Assembly: GCA_027064005.1 (NCBI GenBank)
Contig: JAMOQM010000114.1
Location: forward strand, 1-34,363
Reading direction: 5' to 3'
Origin: Candidatus Cloacimonadota bacterium
GTDB taxonomy: Bacteria; Cloacimonadota; Cloacimonadia; Cloacimonadales; JAMOQM01
DNA length: 34,363 nucleotides
Both the position numbers and the translations under genes were made by a program. Numbering within the stretch: position 1 is the first letter of the stretch; each line of letters begins with the position of its first letter. This document shows, in pieces, positions 14,753 to 23,778 of the stretch. The notes beneath the pieces are model-generated. The model was not told where the DNA came from. It searched no databases and worked only from the letters and a program-made list of their open reading frames with translations.

Positions 14753-15208
14753 ATGAGAGGTTTAAGCTTAAAGGAAATTATCGAATTTTCTGAAAAAATA
14801 GAATTGGAAAGCTATGAGTTTTATTCAAAGGCAAAAGAGTTAATTGATGAAGAAGAAACAAAATTACTATTAAATTTACTTGCTGATGAAGAAACCGGAC
14901 ACTATAATCATTTGAGAAGTTTAATCAACAAAGGAAATTTAACTGCTGATGAATTGGATGCAAAACTTTTGCTCAAGGAAGAATCTTTATCTCAATTTGT
15001 TAATACTGACAAAATTGAAAAAGGATTTTCCGGAAAACAAATTCTTGAAATTGCTTTGGATAGAGAAAAAAAAACAGAACAACTTTATGCAATGTTTATG
15101 ACTCTGACCGATATAAATGTAAAAGTATTGAAAATCTTTACAGATTTGAGAAATCAAGAAAAAGGACATGTTAGTAAAATTGCTACCCGCTTAAAAAAAC
15201 ATAATTAA
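14753..15208 (+). CDS. Ferritin-like / rubrerythrin-type diiron protein
   Basis: 151 residues, ATG preceded by AGGAG. The four-helix ferritin-like fold is supported by two carboxylate/histidine sets. The first half has E17/E19 with YEFY, then DEETGHYNHL (E46/E47, H50). The second half has E99, E109 and NQEKGH (E136, H139). No C-terminal rubredoxin CxxC motif is present, so it is a short erythrin-like form rather than classical rubrerythrin. Such proteins detoxify peroxide or handle iron in anaerobes. It follows the Mbx operon but is separated from it by a hairpin, so a shared transcript would be partial at best. Substrate unknown. Confidence 0.82.
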   Translation: MRGLSLKEIIEFSEKIELESYEFYSKAKELIDEEETKLLLNLLADEETGHYNHLRSLINKGNLTADELDAKLLLKEESLSQFVNTDKIEKGFSGKQILEIALDREKKTEQLYAMFMTLTDINVKVLKIFTDLRNQEKGHVSKIATRLKKHN

Positions 15209-15221
15209 TTAATCAATTAAT

Positions 15222-15248
15222 ATGACCAAATAGATAGGTCATTTTCTC
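15222..15248 (+). terminator. Weak hairpin after the ferritin-like gene
   Basis: ATGACC (15222-15227) pairs with GGTCAT (15237-15242) around a 9-base loop and is followed by TTTCTC. The stem is short, so this could be a weak terminator or an operator-like palindrome upstream of the FadL gene. Confidence 0.35.
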
Positions 15249-15276
15249 AAAAAAAATAGAAAAAAAGGAGTCTAAT

Positions 15277-16812
15277 GTGAAAAAAATTATTGCGATTATA
15301 TTATCGTTTGTTGCTACGACTATGTTTGCAACTAATGGAATGAATATGATTGGTTTCGGACCAAAATCATCAGCCATGGGAGGCATAGGTCTCGGTTTAT
15401 GGAATGATGCCAGTTCCATGAATATTAATCCGGCAACAATATCTTTTATCAAAAATAAGAAACTCGATTTAAACGTGGGTCTTCTTATGCCTAAAGTTAC
15501 ATTTAAGAATAGTTTAAATGATACCGAAGGAGAAAATAATATCTTTCCAATGCCTAATATATCTTATGTTAATGGAAATGATAGTAAACTTACTTTTGGA
15601 CTAAGTTTTTTTACTCAAGGTGGAATGGGAGCAACTTATAAAGATATGTCTCATAATATTTTTAGAAATTATGATATGAATCCACAAACTCAAGATGATC
15701 CTTTAGTTTCGAATCTTGAGTATCATTCAAAAGTCGGATATATGAAATTTCTACCGACAATTTCCTACAAAGTTACTCCTAAATTAGCTTTTGGTGTTTC
15801 TCCTTCAGTAGGTTATGCAATGTTAGAAATGAAAATGCCATATTCTCTTAAACCTTCCGTGATGAAAGGTGTTGCTAATCCGGAAACCGGAATGACTTTT
15901 GGAGATATGTTTGGTACTCCTGCAGAACAAGGTGGGTTGGGATATCACGAAGTAACAGCTTATGCTGATATGGGTGATGCTGCTGACGCTTATGGTTTTG
16001 GAGCTAATTTTGGTTCTTCCTACAAATATAATGATAATCTTTCATTTGGATTTAGTTATGCTCTTCAATCCGAACTTACTTTTAAAGGTAATGCTTCAAT
16101 GGATATGACAGCTCAATTCGGTCAAGCTTTTGAAAGAATGGTTGGCGGAGCTTTGATGCAAATGGGAATAACTGATATTTCTACTGCAACACCTGAGCAA
16201 ATTCAACAAGCTTCTCAAGGCGTTGGGCAACAACTTACCGGAATGGGAATAGATATGTCTAAAGGTATGATTTCTTATTTTGATACAGAAATTACAATGA
16301 ACTGGCCACAAGAATTAGGTTTAGGTTTTGCCTACAAAGCATCAGAAAAATTCTCATTCGGTTTGGATCTTAAATGGATTGATTGGGAAGATGCAATGAA
16401 AAATTTCAAAATGAAATTTAAGAATGGTACAAACGATAATATTACCAGAATGATGGGAAATAAAGATCTTAATCTCACAATGCCATTAGATTGGGATAAC
16501 CAAATTGCAATTGCTTTAGGTGCTCAATATAATGTTAATGAAAAATTGGCTTTGCGTTTTGGATATAATTTTGCCAATAATCCGGTTCCTGAAGAAACAA
16601 CAATACCTATTTTTCCTGCCGTAGTGGAAAATCACATCACTTTAGGTTTTGGATATAAAGTAATGCCAAATGCCTCATTTGATTTAGCTTATGAATACAA
16701 TATGGAAAAAGAAGCTGATGTTGAAACCAGTATAATTGGTGACGAATATAACAACAGTAAAAGTACCTTGTCTGAAAATGTTGTTCATTGCGGATTAACA
16801 TACAATTTCTAA
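15277..16812 (+). CDS. FadL/OmpP1-family outer-membrane transport protein
   Basis: 511 residues starting with GTG at 15277. AAGGAG lies six bases upstream; the overlapping ATG at 15275 runs straight into TGA, so GTG is the start. A signal peptide of about 18 residues (MKKIIAIILSFVATTMFA) precedes the FadL-like N-terminus TNGMNMIGFGPKSSAMGGIGLG, with NPAT shortly after. Alternating hydrophobic strands continue to a C-terminal aromatic residue (GLTYNF), as in beta-barrels. FadL-type porins admit hydrophobic compounds such as fatty acids across the outer membrane. A Met/Gln-rich insertion around residues 265-325 is probably an extracellular loop. It is a single-gene unit ending at a strong terminator. 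Substrate cannot be read from sequence. Confidence 0.87.
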   Translation: MKKIIAIILSFVATTMFATNGMNMIGFGPKSSAMGGIGLGLWNDASSMNINPATISFIKNKKLDLNVGLLMPKVTFKNSLNDTEGENNIFPMPNISYVNGNDSKLTFGLSFFTQGGMGATYKDMSHNIFRNYDMNPQTQDDPLVSNLEYHSKVGYMKFLPTISYKVTPKLAFGVSPSVGYAMLEMKMPYSLKPSVMKGVANPETGMTFGDMFGTPAEQGGLGYHEVTAYADMGDAADAYGFGANFGSSYKYNDNLSFGFSYALQSELTFKGNASMDMTAQFGQAFERMVGGALMQMGITDISTATPEQIQQASQGVGQQLTGMGIDMSKGMISYFDTEITMNWPQELGLGFAYKASEKFSFGLDLKWIDWEDAMKNFKMKFKNGTNDNITRMMGNKDLNLTMPLDWDNQIAIALGAQYNVNEKLALRFGYNFANNPVPEETTIPIFPAVVENHITLGFGYKVMPNASFDLAYEYNMEKEADVETSIIGDEYNNSKSTLSENVVHCGLTYNF

Positions 16813-16825
16813 CCAATTAATCAAT

Positions 16826-16862
16826 AAAAAACCTCAGCATTATTTTATGTTGAGGTTTTTTT
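16826..16862. terminator. Bidirectional terminator between converging genes
   Basis: A-rich DNA, then ACCTCAGCAT, a 6-base loop, ATGTTGAGGT (one G-U pair) and a T-run. The A-tract on one side and T-tract on the other let it end both the FadL transcript (plus) and the BspA-like transcript (minus), whose stops flank it. Confidence 0.85.
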
Positions 16863-16889
16863 ATAGAGATTTTGTTGAGAAAATTCTTT

Positions 16890-19800
16890 TTATTTCAAAA
16901 TCATCATTTTCTTTATATCTCTAAAATCATCTGTTTCCAGCTTATAAAAATAAATTCCTGAAGCACATTTGGTATTATTTGAATCCAATCCTCTCCAAAT
17001 AATAGATTGGTCTCCCCTATTTAATTTCTTATTATAGAGAGTTTTTATTCTCTGCCCTTTAATATTGTAAATTGCCAGATTGACATTTGAACTTTTCCTT
17101 AAATAAAACGAAATAGTTGTCCCAAAATTACGATTATTTCCTGAAATTATAAAAGGGTTGGGATAGGCATTATTTAATTTGGTTATTGTCGGGAAATTGT
17201 TATTTTCAGAATCAATTGCAACTATTCCATTATCAATAATTGTCCAATTAAATGTATCAATAATATATTGTCGAGCAGCTTCAGAATTTTCAGAATATTC
17301 ACTATTACCTCCGGAGAATTCGACATCATTTTGCAGGTCAAGAGTTGCCCAATTATTTAGAATAGCGTCATAATTTTCGGTAGAGAGAGTTAAATCTAAA
17401 AACATATTTGCCATATTTTCTACATTTTCCACATCCCAGCTTCCTATGTTTTGGTCAAAACTCGAAGCATCACAAAACATTGCTCCCATATTTGTTACGT
17501 TGGCTACATTCCAATCTCCAATATCCTGATTAAAAGATGAAGCTCCTAAAAACATTCCGTACATATTAATAACATTACTGACATCCCACGAATTGATATT
17601 TTGATTAAATGCACTAGCGTATGAAAACATAGATACCATTTTTGATACGGAACTGACATTCCATAAACTTATATCTTGATTAAAACTTGAAGCACCGCTA
17701 AACATTGAAACCATATTGGTTACATTTCCAACGTTCCAAGATCCAATATCCTGATTAAATGAAGAAGCGTTATAAAACATTTTGAACATGTTATTAACAT
17801 TACCAACATTCCAAGAACCAATATCTTGATTAAATAATGAAGCTCCCGAAAACATTTGTTTAGTACTGGATACATTTTCAACATTCCAATCTTCTATACT
17901 TTGATTAAAATTACTCGCATCTTTAAATAATTTATCCATATCACAAACATTACTGACGTTCCAAGAATTTAAGTTTCGGTTGAAATTTGTTGCCCCCTCA
18001 AACATCGATTCCATCGTTATTACGTTAGAAACATCCCAAAGACCAATTTCCTGATTAAATGATTCCGCACCGGAAAACATATTCGACATATATTCAACAT
18101 TACTGACATTCCAAGAATGTAAAATTTTATTAAACGAAATTGCATTATTAAACATATCCATCATACTGATAACATTGCTAACATTCCAATCTCCTATATA
18201 TTGATTGAAATTATCAGTATATGCAAACATCGAATCCATATAGTTTACATTTATTGTATTCCAATCATTAAGATTTTGATTAAAATGTTCAGCATTATAA
18301 AACATACTCCCCATATTTGTTACATTTTCCACATTCCAAGAATCAATACTTTGATTAAAATTTATGGCATTCTTAAACATCTGGCTCATATCTGCTACAT
18401 TATCAGTATTCCAATTTTCAACTAAACCGTTAAATTCTGTTGCATTATAAAACATTGAATTCATATCTATTACATTTATTGTGTTCCAACTATTTAGATT
18501 ATGATTAAAAGATTCAGCATGATAAAACATTTCCGCCATATTTGTTACATTTTCCACATTCCAATAATCAATAATTTGATTAAAATTTATGGCATTCTTA
18601 AACATCTGGCTCATATCTGTTACATTATCAGTATTCCAATTTCCAACTAAGCCGTTAAATTCTGTTGCATTATAAAACATTGAATTCATCTCTATTACAT
18701 TTATTGTATTCCAACTATTTAGATTATGATTAAAAGATTCAGCATGATAAAACATTTCCGCCATATTTGTTACATTCTCTACATTCCAGGATCCAATACT
18801 TTGATTAAAATTTATGGCATTTTTAAACATTTGGTTCATATCTGTTACATTACCAGTATTCCAATTCCAAACTAAGCCGTTAAATTCTGTTGCATCTTCA
18901 AACATTGAATTCATATCTATTACATTTATTGTATTCCAACTATTTAGATTTTGATTAAAATGTTCCGCATGATAAAACATTTCCGCCATATTTGTTACAT
19001 TTTCCACATTCCAATAATCAATACTTTGATTAAAATTGGTGGCATTTTTAAACATTTGGTTCATATCTGCTACGTTATCAGTATTCCAATTCCCAATTAA
19101 TCCGTTAAATTCTGTTGCATTATAAAACATTGAATTCATATCTATTACATTTATTGTATTCCAACTATTTAGATTATGATTAAAAGATTCAGCATGATAA
19201 AACATTTCTGCCATATTTGTTACATTCTCTACATTCCAGGATCCAATACTTTGATTAAAATTTATGACATTTTTAAACATTTGGCTCATATCTGTTACAT
19301 TATCAGTATTCCAATTCCAAACTAAGCCGTTAAATTCTGTTGCATCTTCAAACATTGAATTCATATCGGTTACATTTATTGTATTCCAACTATTTAGATT
19401 TTGATTAAAATGTTCCGCATGATAAAACATTTCTGCCATATTTGTTACATTCTCCACATTCCAAGAATCTATACTTTGATTAAAATTGGTGGCATTTTTA
19501 AACATTTGGCTCATATCCGCTACGTTATCAGTATTCCAATTTTCAACTAATCCGTTAAATTCAGAAGCATCTTTAAACATTGAATTCATATCGGTTACAT
19601 TTATTGTATTCCAACTATTTAGATTTTGATTAAATTGTTCAGCATTATAAAACATATTTCCCATATTTGTTACATTCTCCACATTCCAGGATCCAATACT
19701 TTGATTAAAATTTATGGCATTTTTAAACATTCCGTTCATACTATTTACATTTGATACATCCCATAAACTGATATCTTGATTGAAAGAAGTTGCATTTTCA

Positions 19801-20384
19801 AACATGCGATACATATTTGTAACATTGCTAACATCCCAATTACTAATATTTTGATTAAATGATTCGGCATTGGAAAACAAATGATTCATATTTGAAATAT
19901 TACTAACATCCCAACTGCTAATATCAGAATTAATTGATGAGGTAAAATAAAACATATATCCTAAATTTCTAACTGAAGCCGGAAGAGAATTTGGTACTTC
20001 GGATAAATTATAAGCGTGAGAAAATGCTCCGCTAAAAGAAATAATTCCGAGATCTCCAAAATTTAGAACTTTTGTAAGTTTAGTTGCATCAGGATATGTA
20101 CTATATCCATCACCAAATTGAGTAAGTGTTCCGGAAATTGTAACATCATAAACTCCCTCAATAGCGTAAGTATGAGCTTTATCTCCTGACTCGATAACAT
20201 TTTCTATATTTTCATCCCCCCAATCGATATTGACATTAACATTCCCATGTAATGGTAAGAAAATAGTTGTACCGTTAGAAAGTGTAGTGTCATATTCCAA
20301 AACCATTTCAGTCCTTTCAAAAGCAAATAGCTCGGCTGTAAACAATAATAAAGATATCAATAAAATTTTTGAAACTATATTCAT
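16890..20384 (-). CDS. Secreted BspA-like DUF285 repeat protein with FlgD-like C-terminal domain
   Basis: 1164 residues, ATG with GAGGAG upstream. A signal peptide (about residues 1-21, ending ELFAF) is followed by a PKD-like region with IDWGDENIEN and HTYAIEGVYDVTISG. Residues 156-1005 are 34 uninterrupted repeats of exactly 25 residues, consensus xSWNVxNVTNMxxMFxxAxxFNQxI. This is the DUF285/26-residue surface repeat, related to BspA leucine-rich-like solenoids. The C-terminal 90 residues (YPNPF, LAIYNIKGQRIKTL, ASGIYFYKL, KKMMILK) are the FlgD-like/T9SS-type domain of secreted proteins in FCB bacteria. Probable role: surface adhesin or matrix protein (inference from family). Only one gene, facing the FadL gene across a terminator. 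Confidence 0.9.
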   Translation of the reverse strand: MNIVSKILLISLLLFTAELFAFERTEMVLEYDTTLSNGTTIFLPLHGNVNVNIDWGDENIENVIESGDKAHTYAIEGVYDVTISGTLTQFGDGYSTYPDATKLTKVLNFGDLGIISFSGAFSHAYNLSEVPNSLPASVRNLGYMFYFTSSINSDISSWDVSNISNMNHLFSNAESFNQNISNWDVSNVTNMYRMFENATSFNQDISLWDVSNVNSMNGMFKNAINFNQSIGSWNVENVTNMGNMFYNAEQFNQNLNSWNTINVTDMNSMFKDASEFNGLVENWNTDNVADMSQMFKNATNFNQSIDSWNVENVTNMAEMFYHAEHFNQNLNSWNTINVTDMNSMFEDATEFNGLVWNWNTDNVTDMSQMFKNVINFNQSIGSWNVENVTNMAEMFYHAESFNHNLNSWNTINVIDMNSMFYNATEFNGLIGNWNTDNVADMNQMFKNATNFNQSIDYWNVENVTNMAEMFYHAEHFNQNLNSWNTINVIDMNSMFEDATEFNGLVWNWNTGNVTDMNQMFKNAINFNQSIGSWNVENVTNMAEMFYHAESFNHNLNSWNTINVIEMNSMFYNATEFNGLVGNWNTDNVTDMSQMFKNAINFNQIIDYWNVENVTNMAEMFYHAESFNHNLNSWNTINVIDMNSMFYNATEFNGLVENWNTDNVADMSQMFKNAINFNQSIDSWNVENVTNMGSMFYNAEHFNQNLNDWNTINVNYMDSMFAYTDNFNQYIGDWNVSNVISMMDMFNNAISFNKILHSWNVSNVEYMSNMFSGAESFNQEIGLWDVSNVITMESMFEGATNFNRNLNSWNVSNVCDMDKLFKDASNFNQSIEDWNVENVSSTKQMFSGASLFNQDIGSWNVGNVNNMFKMFYNASSFNQDIGSWNVGNVTNMVSMFSGASSFNQDISLWNVSSVSKMVSMFSYASAFNQNINSWDVSNVINMYGMFLGASSFNQDIGDWNVANVTNMGAMFCDASSFDQNIGSWDVENVENMANMFLDLTLSTENYDAILNNWATLDLQNDVEFSGGNSEYSENSEAARQYIIDTFNWTIIDNGIVAIDSENNNFPTITKLNNAYPNPFIISGNNRNFGTTISFYLRKSSNVNLAIYNIKGQRIKTLYNKKLNRGDQSIIWRGLDSNNTKCASGIYFYKLETDDFRDIKKMMILK
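18345..19694 (-). repeat. Six tandem 225-bp copies inside the BspA-like gene
   Basis: Repeat units 4-21 of the protein form six copies of a 75-residue triplet: a SWNVENV unit, a SWNTINV unit and a NWNTDNV unit. Copies differ by few residues. Alternating variants (AEHFNQNL with FEDATEFNGLVWNWN, versus AESFNHNL with FYNATEFNGL) show a further 450-bp duplication, 19020-19469 against 18570-19019. Outside this block the 25-residue units are much more diverged. Confidence 0.9.
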
Positions 20385-20489
20385 TTTTTCTCCTCAAATT
20401 AATTTCTATATTTTTATTAATCGGCATTTTCCCGTCAATATTTATATCCTTACGTATTTTTTGTCTTTAAAATCTCTAAACAGATAAAC

Positions 20490-22004
20490 TTAATTTTCAG
20501 ATAAATTATCTTTTTCAAAAATTAAAACATTACCACCTTGCAGATATGAATCAATTTCGGTTTTAGACTCAGATAAAAATTTATTTAAAATATTTGATAT
20601 TTTTTGTATTCCTTCATCAATTTTCATAATATTTTTCATAGATTTTTCATCTAAATTTTGATTATAAATCTTAAGCATTTCGGCATTAGCTTTAATTGTC
20701 ATTAATGGTTGATTTATCTCATGGCTGGTAGTAATAGCCATTGCAGCAACCGTTTCTTTTCTTTCTAAATTTCTAATTGTAGATTGGGCACTGTTTAATT
20801 CATTGATAATTTTTTGCAATTCTTTGTTTTTAATATCTAAAATTTCTTTTTCTCTTTTTTCTTTTTCATATTCAAATTGTGCCTCAATTTCGGCAACTTT
20901 ATCTGAAAAATGCTTTTCGGATTGGGAAACAGAGTTTTCGTAAGATTTTTTCCATAACTTTGCAGATTCCTTAAAATTTTCCATCTTACCATAAGTTTCA
21001 GCTAATCTGGTATAGATCCCCGATTTTAGATTTTCAAAATTGTTTTTTTCAATAACTTTCAATGCTTTTAGAAGTATTCTTTCAGAATTAATATAATCAT
21101 TTTGGAGATATGAGTTATCTGAGATATTTAATTTACAACGAATTATTTCTTTATCTAAAGAATTTTCTTTAGCAATTTTTAAAGCTTCAAATAAATATTT
21201 TTTACCTAAATCATATTTTTTAATATGTGTATAACCTTTTCCTAAATTCATAAGAGAATTAACTTTTGAAGATTGATAAGCCGGTTCAAAAAAATCTGAA
21301 CTAACAATTTCATAAAAGACTTTCACCGCTTCTTCGTATTTTTCTAAACCAAGAAGAGCTACACCAAGATTATTTTTTGCCATAAAAAAGTGCTCTTTTG
21401 AATTTAATTCTTCTGCTAAAGAAATTGTTTTCAAACATAATTCATTCAATTTGAGGTAATTTTTACTTTCATAATAGTAACTTTGAATATTTAAGCTAAT
21501 ATGCATAATAGCAAACTTATTATTCTTCTTCTCTGCAATTTTTAGAGCTTTTTTATAATATTCCAAGCTTTTAGAAACTTGGTTCAAATCATGATAAATT
21601 AAGCCAAAATTAGAATACAAATTTAAATCATTTTTTTCATCTCCGTACTTTAAAACAATTTTTTCACCTTTTTGTAAATAAAATAGTGCTTCCCCCGGAT
21701 TTCGTTTTTTCCAATAATATGTACTAAGAATAACGCAAGCATAAACAATTCTGGAGTGGTTATTTTCTTTTTCTGCCCACGACAATAAATCCAAATTAAC
21801 CGGCAGACTCTTTTCAAGATCTTTTTTCATAGAAATCATAAAAGATAATCTTACTAAAATCTCAACTATTTCGTCGGTATAATTTTCCTGTTTTGCTGTT
21901 TCATAAAGACTTTCAAAAAGTTCAATAGATTTAAAATCTTTTTGATCAAACAATTTCTTTGCGATTTCTAAATTTTTATCAAAGCTTTCTTTTTTTTTGC
22001 TCAA
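20490..22004 (-). CDS. TPR protein ending in a histidine-kinase DHp (HisKA-like) domain without ATPase
   Basis: 504 residues beginning with TTG at 22004. GGAGG lies five or six bases upstream, and the nearest ATG upstream is in another frame. Residues 1 to about 360 are tandem TPR-like helical repeats (ALFYLQKGEKI, SKSLEYYKKALKIAEKK, YEEAVKVFYEIV, LGKKYLFEALKIAKE). A charged coiled coil follows at about 365-415. Residues 416-475 look like a histidine-kinase dimerisation domain with H-box MAITTSHEINQPLMTIKANAEML, candidate phospho-acceptor His428. The protein stops 76 residues after this His and has no N, G1 or G2 box, so no ATP-binding domain. No membrane segment is seen. It may be a scaffold or phospho-acceptor partner for another kinase; function uncertain. 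Confidence 0.82.
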   Translation of the reverse strand: MSKKKESFDKNLEIAKKLFDQKDFKSIELFESLYETAKQENYTDEIVEILVRLSFMISMKKDLEKSLPVNLDLLSWAEKENNHSRIVYACVILSTYYWKKRNPGEALFYLQKGEKIVLKYGDEKNDLNLYSNFGLIYHDLNQVSKSLEYYKKALKIAEKKNNKFAIMHISLNIQSYYYESKNYLKLNELCLKTISLAEELNSKEHFFMAKNNLGVALLGLEKYEEAVKVFYEIVSSDFFEPAYQSSKVNSLMNLGKGYTHIKKYDLGKKYLFEALKIAKENSLDKEIIRCKLNISDNSYLQNDYINSERILLKALKVIEKNNFENLKSGIYTRLAETYGKMENFKESAKLWKKSYENSVSQSEKHFSDKVAEIEAQFEYEKEKREKEILDIKNKELQKIINELNSAQSTIRNLERKETVAAMAITTSHEINQPLMTIKANAEMLKIYNQNLDEKSMKNIMKIDEGIQKISNILNKFLSESKTEIDSYLQGGNVLIFEKDNLSEN

Positions 22005-22438
22005 AATATCCTCCGGACATAATCATAACATAATCTGTAAAGAATGAATAAATTAAATAAACTGTAAAGGATAAAATAAATTTAATCAAAACCTTCCTTG
22101 ATAATTCTAAACAAATTCAAATATATGTTAGCTTTCCCGTGTTCATCAATTTAACTATTTTCCCGATTTTTTGATATCTAAAAAGAACAAGTAATGATAA
22201 ATCAAGATAGTTTTTTTAATCACTCGAAAGAGTTAATTTAAGTGAAATATTATGAAAATAGTTTTAAAATGAATCCGATCGGCAGAATTATTTTTGTTTT
22301 GATTTAGTATTTGTCCCAATCGTTTTGCTTACTAAAAAATAATTGGAAAATGAAAAATTAAATCCAAAGAAATAATTTGACAATTTAACAGATGAAAAAT
22401 GCTTATTTAAAAAAAATAATATTTAATGGAGGTTACCA
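22005..22438. other. 434-bp divergent intergenic region
   Basis: AT-rich DNA between the TPR gene (minus) and tdh (plus). No credible reading frame or RNA gene is visible. The only clear promoter element on the plus strand is TTGACA at 22377-22382 with a weak -10 region near 22400-22408 (TGCTTATTT). It lies about 30 bp upstream of the tdh start and may serve that operon. Confidence 0.45.
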
Positions 22439-23389
22439 TTGAAAAATATCCTAATCGTAGGAGCCGGCGGTCAGATCGGTTCTGAATTAACTGTAAAATT
22501 GAGAGATATTTACGGGAAAAATAACGTTGTTACAACAGATTTGAATTCCGATATTAATGAAAAAGTTAAAGACGGTCCTTTCTATGTCAGTGATGCTTTA
22601 GATGCAAAAAAAATGGCTGAAATTGTTGATAAACACAAAATCGATACAATTTATAATTTGGTAGCAATGCTTTCCGCTAAAGGCGAACACAATCCGCAAC
22701 TTGCTTGGAAAATCAATATGGGTGCTTTAATGAACAGTTTGGAAATTGCCCGTGAAAAAAATTGTGCTGTTTTTACGCCGAGTTCGATAGGTGCTTTCGG
22801 TGAATCAACTCCTCATAAAAATACTCCTCAAGATACGATTATGCGTCCGAATACAATTTATGGTGTAAGCAAAGTGTCCGGTGAATTAATGAGCGATTAT
22901 TATTTTACTCGTTTCGGTGTTGATACAAGAAGTGTCAGATTCCCGGGAATTATTTCTAACGTTACACTTCCGGGTGGTGGTACAACCGATTATGCCGTGG
23001 ATATTTTTTATGAAGCAATTCGAAATAAAAAATACACCTGTTTTTTAAAAGAAGGTACTTTCCTCGATATGATGTATATGCCGGATGCAATTGATGCTGC
23101 CATCAATATTATGGAAGCGGATCCTTCAAAACTTATTCACCGCAACAGCTTCAATGTTTCAGCATTATCATTTGATCCTGAAATGTTGGCAAACGAAGTT
23201 AAAAAACATATTCCTGATTTTGTTATGGATTATGACGTTGATCCGATTAGACAAAAAATTGCCGACAGTTGGCCTGATAATATGGATGATTCCGCTGCTC
23301 GTGAAGAATGGGGATGGAATCCTAAATATAATCTCAGTGACATGACAAAAGATATGATTGAAGTACTTTCAAAAAGATTGAAAAAATAA
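22439..23389 (+). CDS. tdh: L-threonine 3-dehydrogenase, SDR (epimerase-like) type
   Basis: 316 residues starting with TTG at 22439; GGAGG lies six bases upstream and no in-frame ATG gives a sensible N-terminus. The Rossmann motif GAGGQIG (8-14) opens the protein. The catalytic Tyr141 and Lys145 (NTIYGVSKVSGE) and Ser115/116 (FTPSSIGAFG) form the SDR triad. Blocks such as YNLVAMLSAKGEHNP, RFPGIIS and GGGTTDYAVDIFYEA are those of the short-chain threonine dehydrogenases, not the zinc-dependent type. It oxidises L-threonine to 2-amino-3-ketobutyrate with NAD+. The product is labile and is passed to the ligase encoded two genes downstream. The stop overlaps the acpS start (TAATG). Confidence 0.92.
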   Translation: MKNILIVGAGGQIGSELTVKLRDIYGKNNVVTTDLNSDINEKVKDGPFYVSDALDAKKMAEIVDKHKIDTIYNLVAMLSAKGEHNPQLAWKINMGALMNSLEIAREKNCAVFTPSSIGAFGESTPHKNTPQDTIMRPNTIYGVSKVSGELMSDYYFTRFGVDTRSVRFPGIISNVTLPGGGTTDYAVDIFYEAIRNKKYTCFLKEGTFLDMMYMPDAIDAAINIMEADPSKLIHRNSFNVSALSFDPEMLANEVKKHIPDFVMDYDVDPIRQKIADSWPDNMDDSAAREEWGWNPKYNLSDMTKDMIEVLSKRLKK

Positions 23390-23778
23390 TGATTTTTGGT
23401 GTTGGTATAGATATTATTGAAGTTAACAGAATAGAGAAGTCATTAAAAAGTGACAGCTTTAAAAACCGTGTTTTTACTTCTAAAGAAATTAATTATTGTG
23501 AAAACAGAAGTGGCTCTTTTCAATCTTATGCTGCTCGATTTGCAGCCAAAGAAGCTTTTTTTAAAGCTTTGGGCTCGGGCTGGAGAGATGGAATGGCTTG
23601 GACCGAAATTGAAATAATTAATAATGAGTTAGGTAAACCGGAATTTACGTTTTACGGAAAAACAAAATCTATACTGAATGAAAAAAAGATAACTAAATCG
23701 CACGTTTCTTTAAGTCATATTAAAGAGACAGCAACTGCTTATGTTCTTTTGGAACAAGAAATTAGGGAGGAAAAATGA
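23389..23778 (+). CDS. acpS: Holo-[acyl-carrier-protein] synthase
   Basis: 129 residues, the usual AcpS length. GVGIDIIEVNRIE near the N-terminus supplies the Mg2+-binding Asp8, and YAARFAAKEAFFKALGSG (47-64) supplies Glu55 and the CoA-binding lysines. It moves 4'-phosphopantetheine from CoA to apo-ACP (or a similar carrier) for fatty-acid synthesis. The gene overlaps tdh by one base (TAATG) and kbl by four (ATGA), so all three are translationally coupled. No carrier-protein gene is nearby. Finding it inside a threonine-degradation pair is unusual. The shared theme may only be CoA metabolism, or the operon may set AcpS expression. Confidence 0.93.
   Translation: MIFGVGIDIIEVNRIEKSLKSDSFKNRVFTSKEINYCENRSGSFQSYAARFAAKEAFFKALGSGWRDGMAWTEIEIINNELGKPEFTFYGKTKSILNEKKITKSHVSLSHIKETATAYVLLEQEIREEK

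Noticed and set aside
15222-15242. Palindrome ATGACC-N9-GGTCAT as a second binding site for the TetR regulator
   Set aside because: It shares TGACC with the TetR array, but the spacing and flanks differ from the 5-bp-spaced site. It is listed only as a weak hairpin.
16890-20384. CRISPR-like regularity of the 75- and 225-bp repeats
   Set aside because: The repeats are in-frame coding units with no unique spacers and no cas genes nearby.
20490-22004. Ordinary sensor histidine kinase
   Set aside because: No ATP-binding domain, transmembrane segment or receiver domain follows the H-box.
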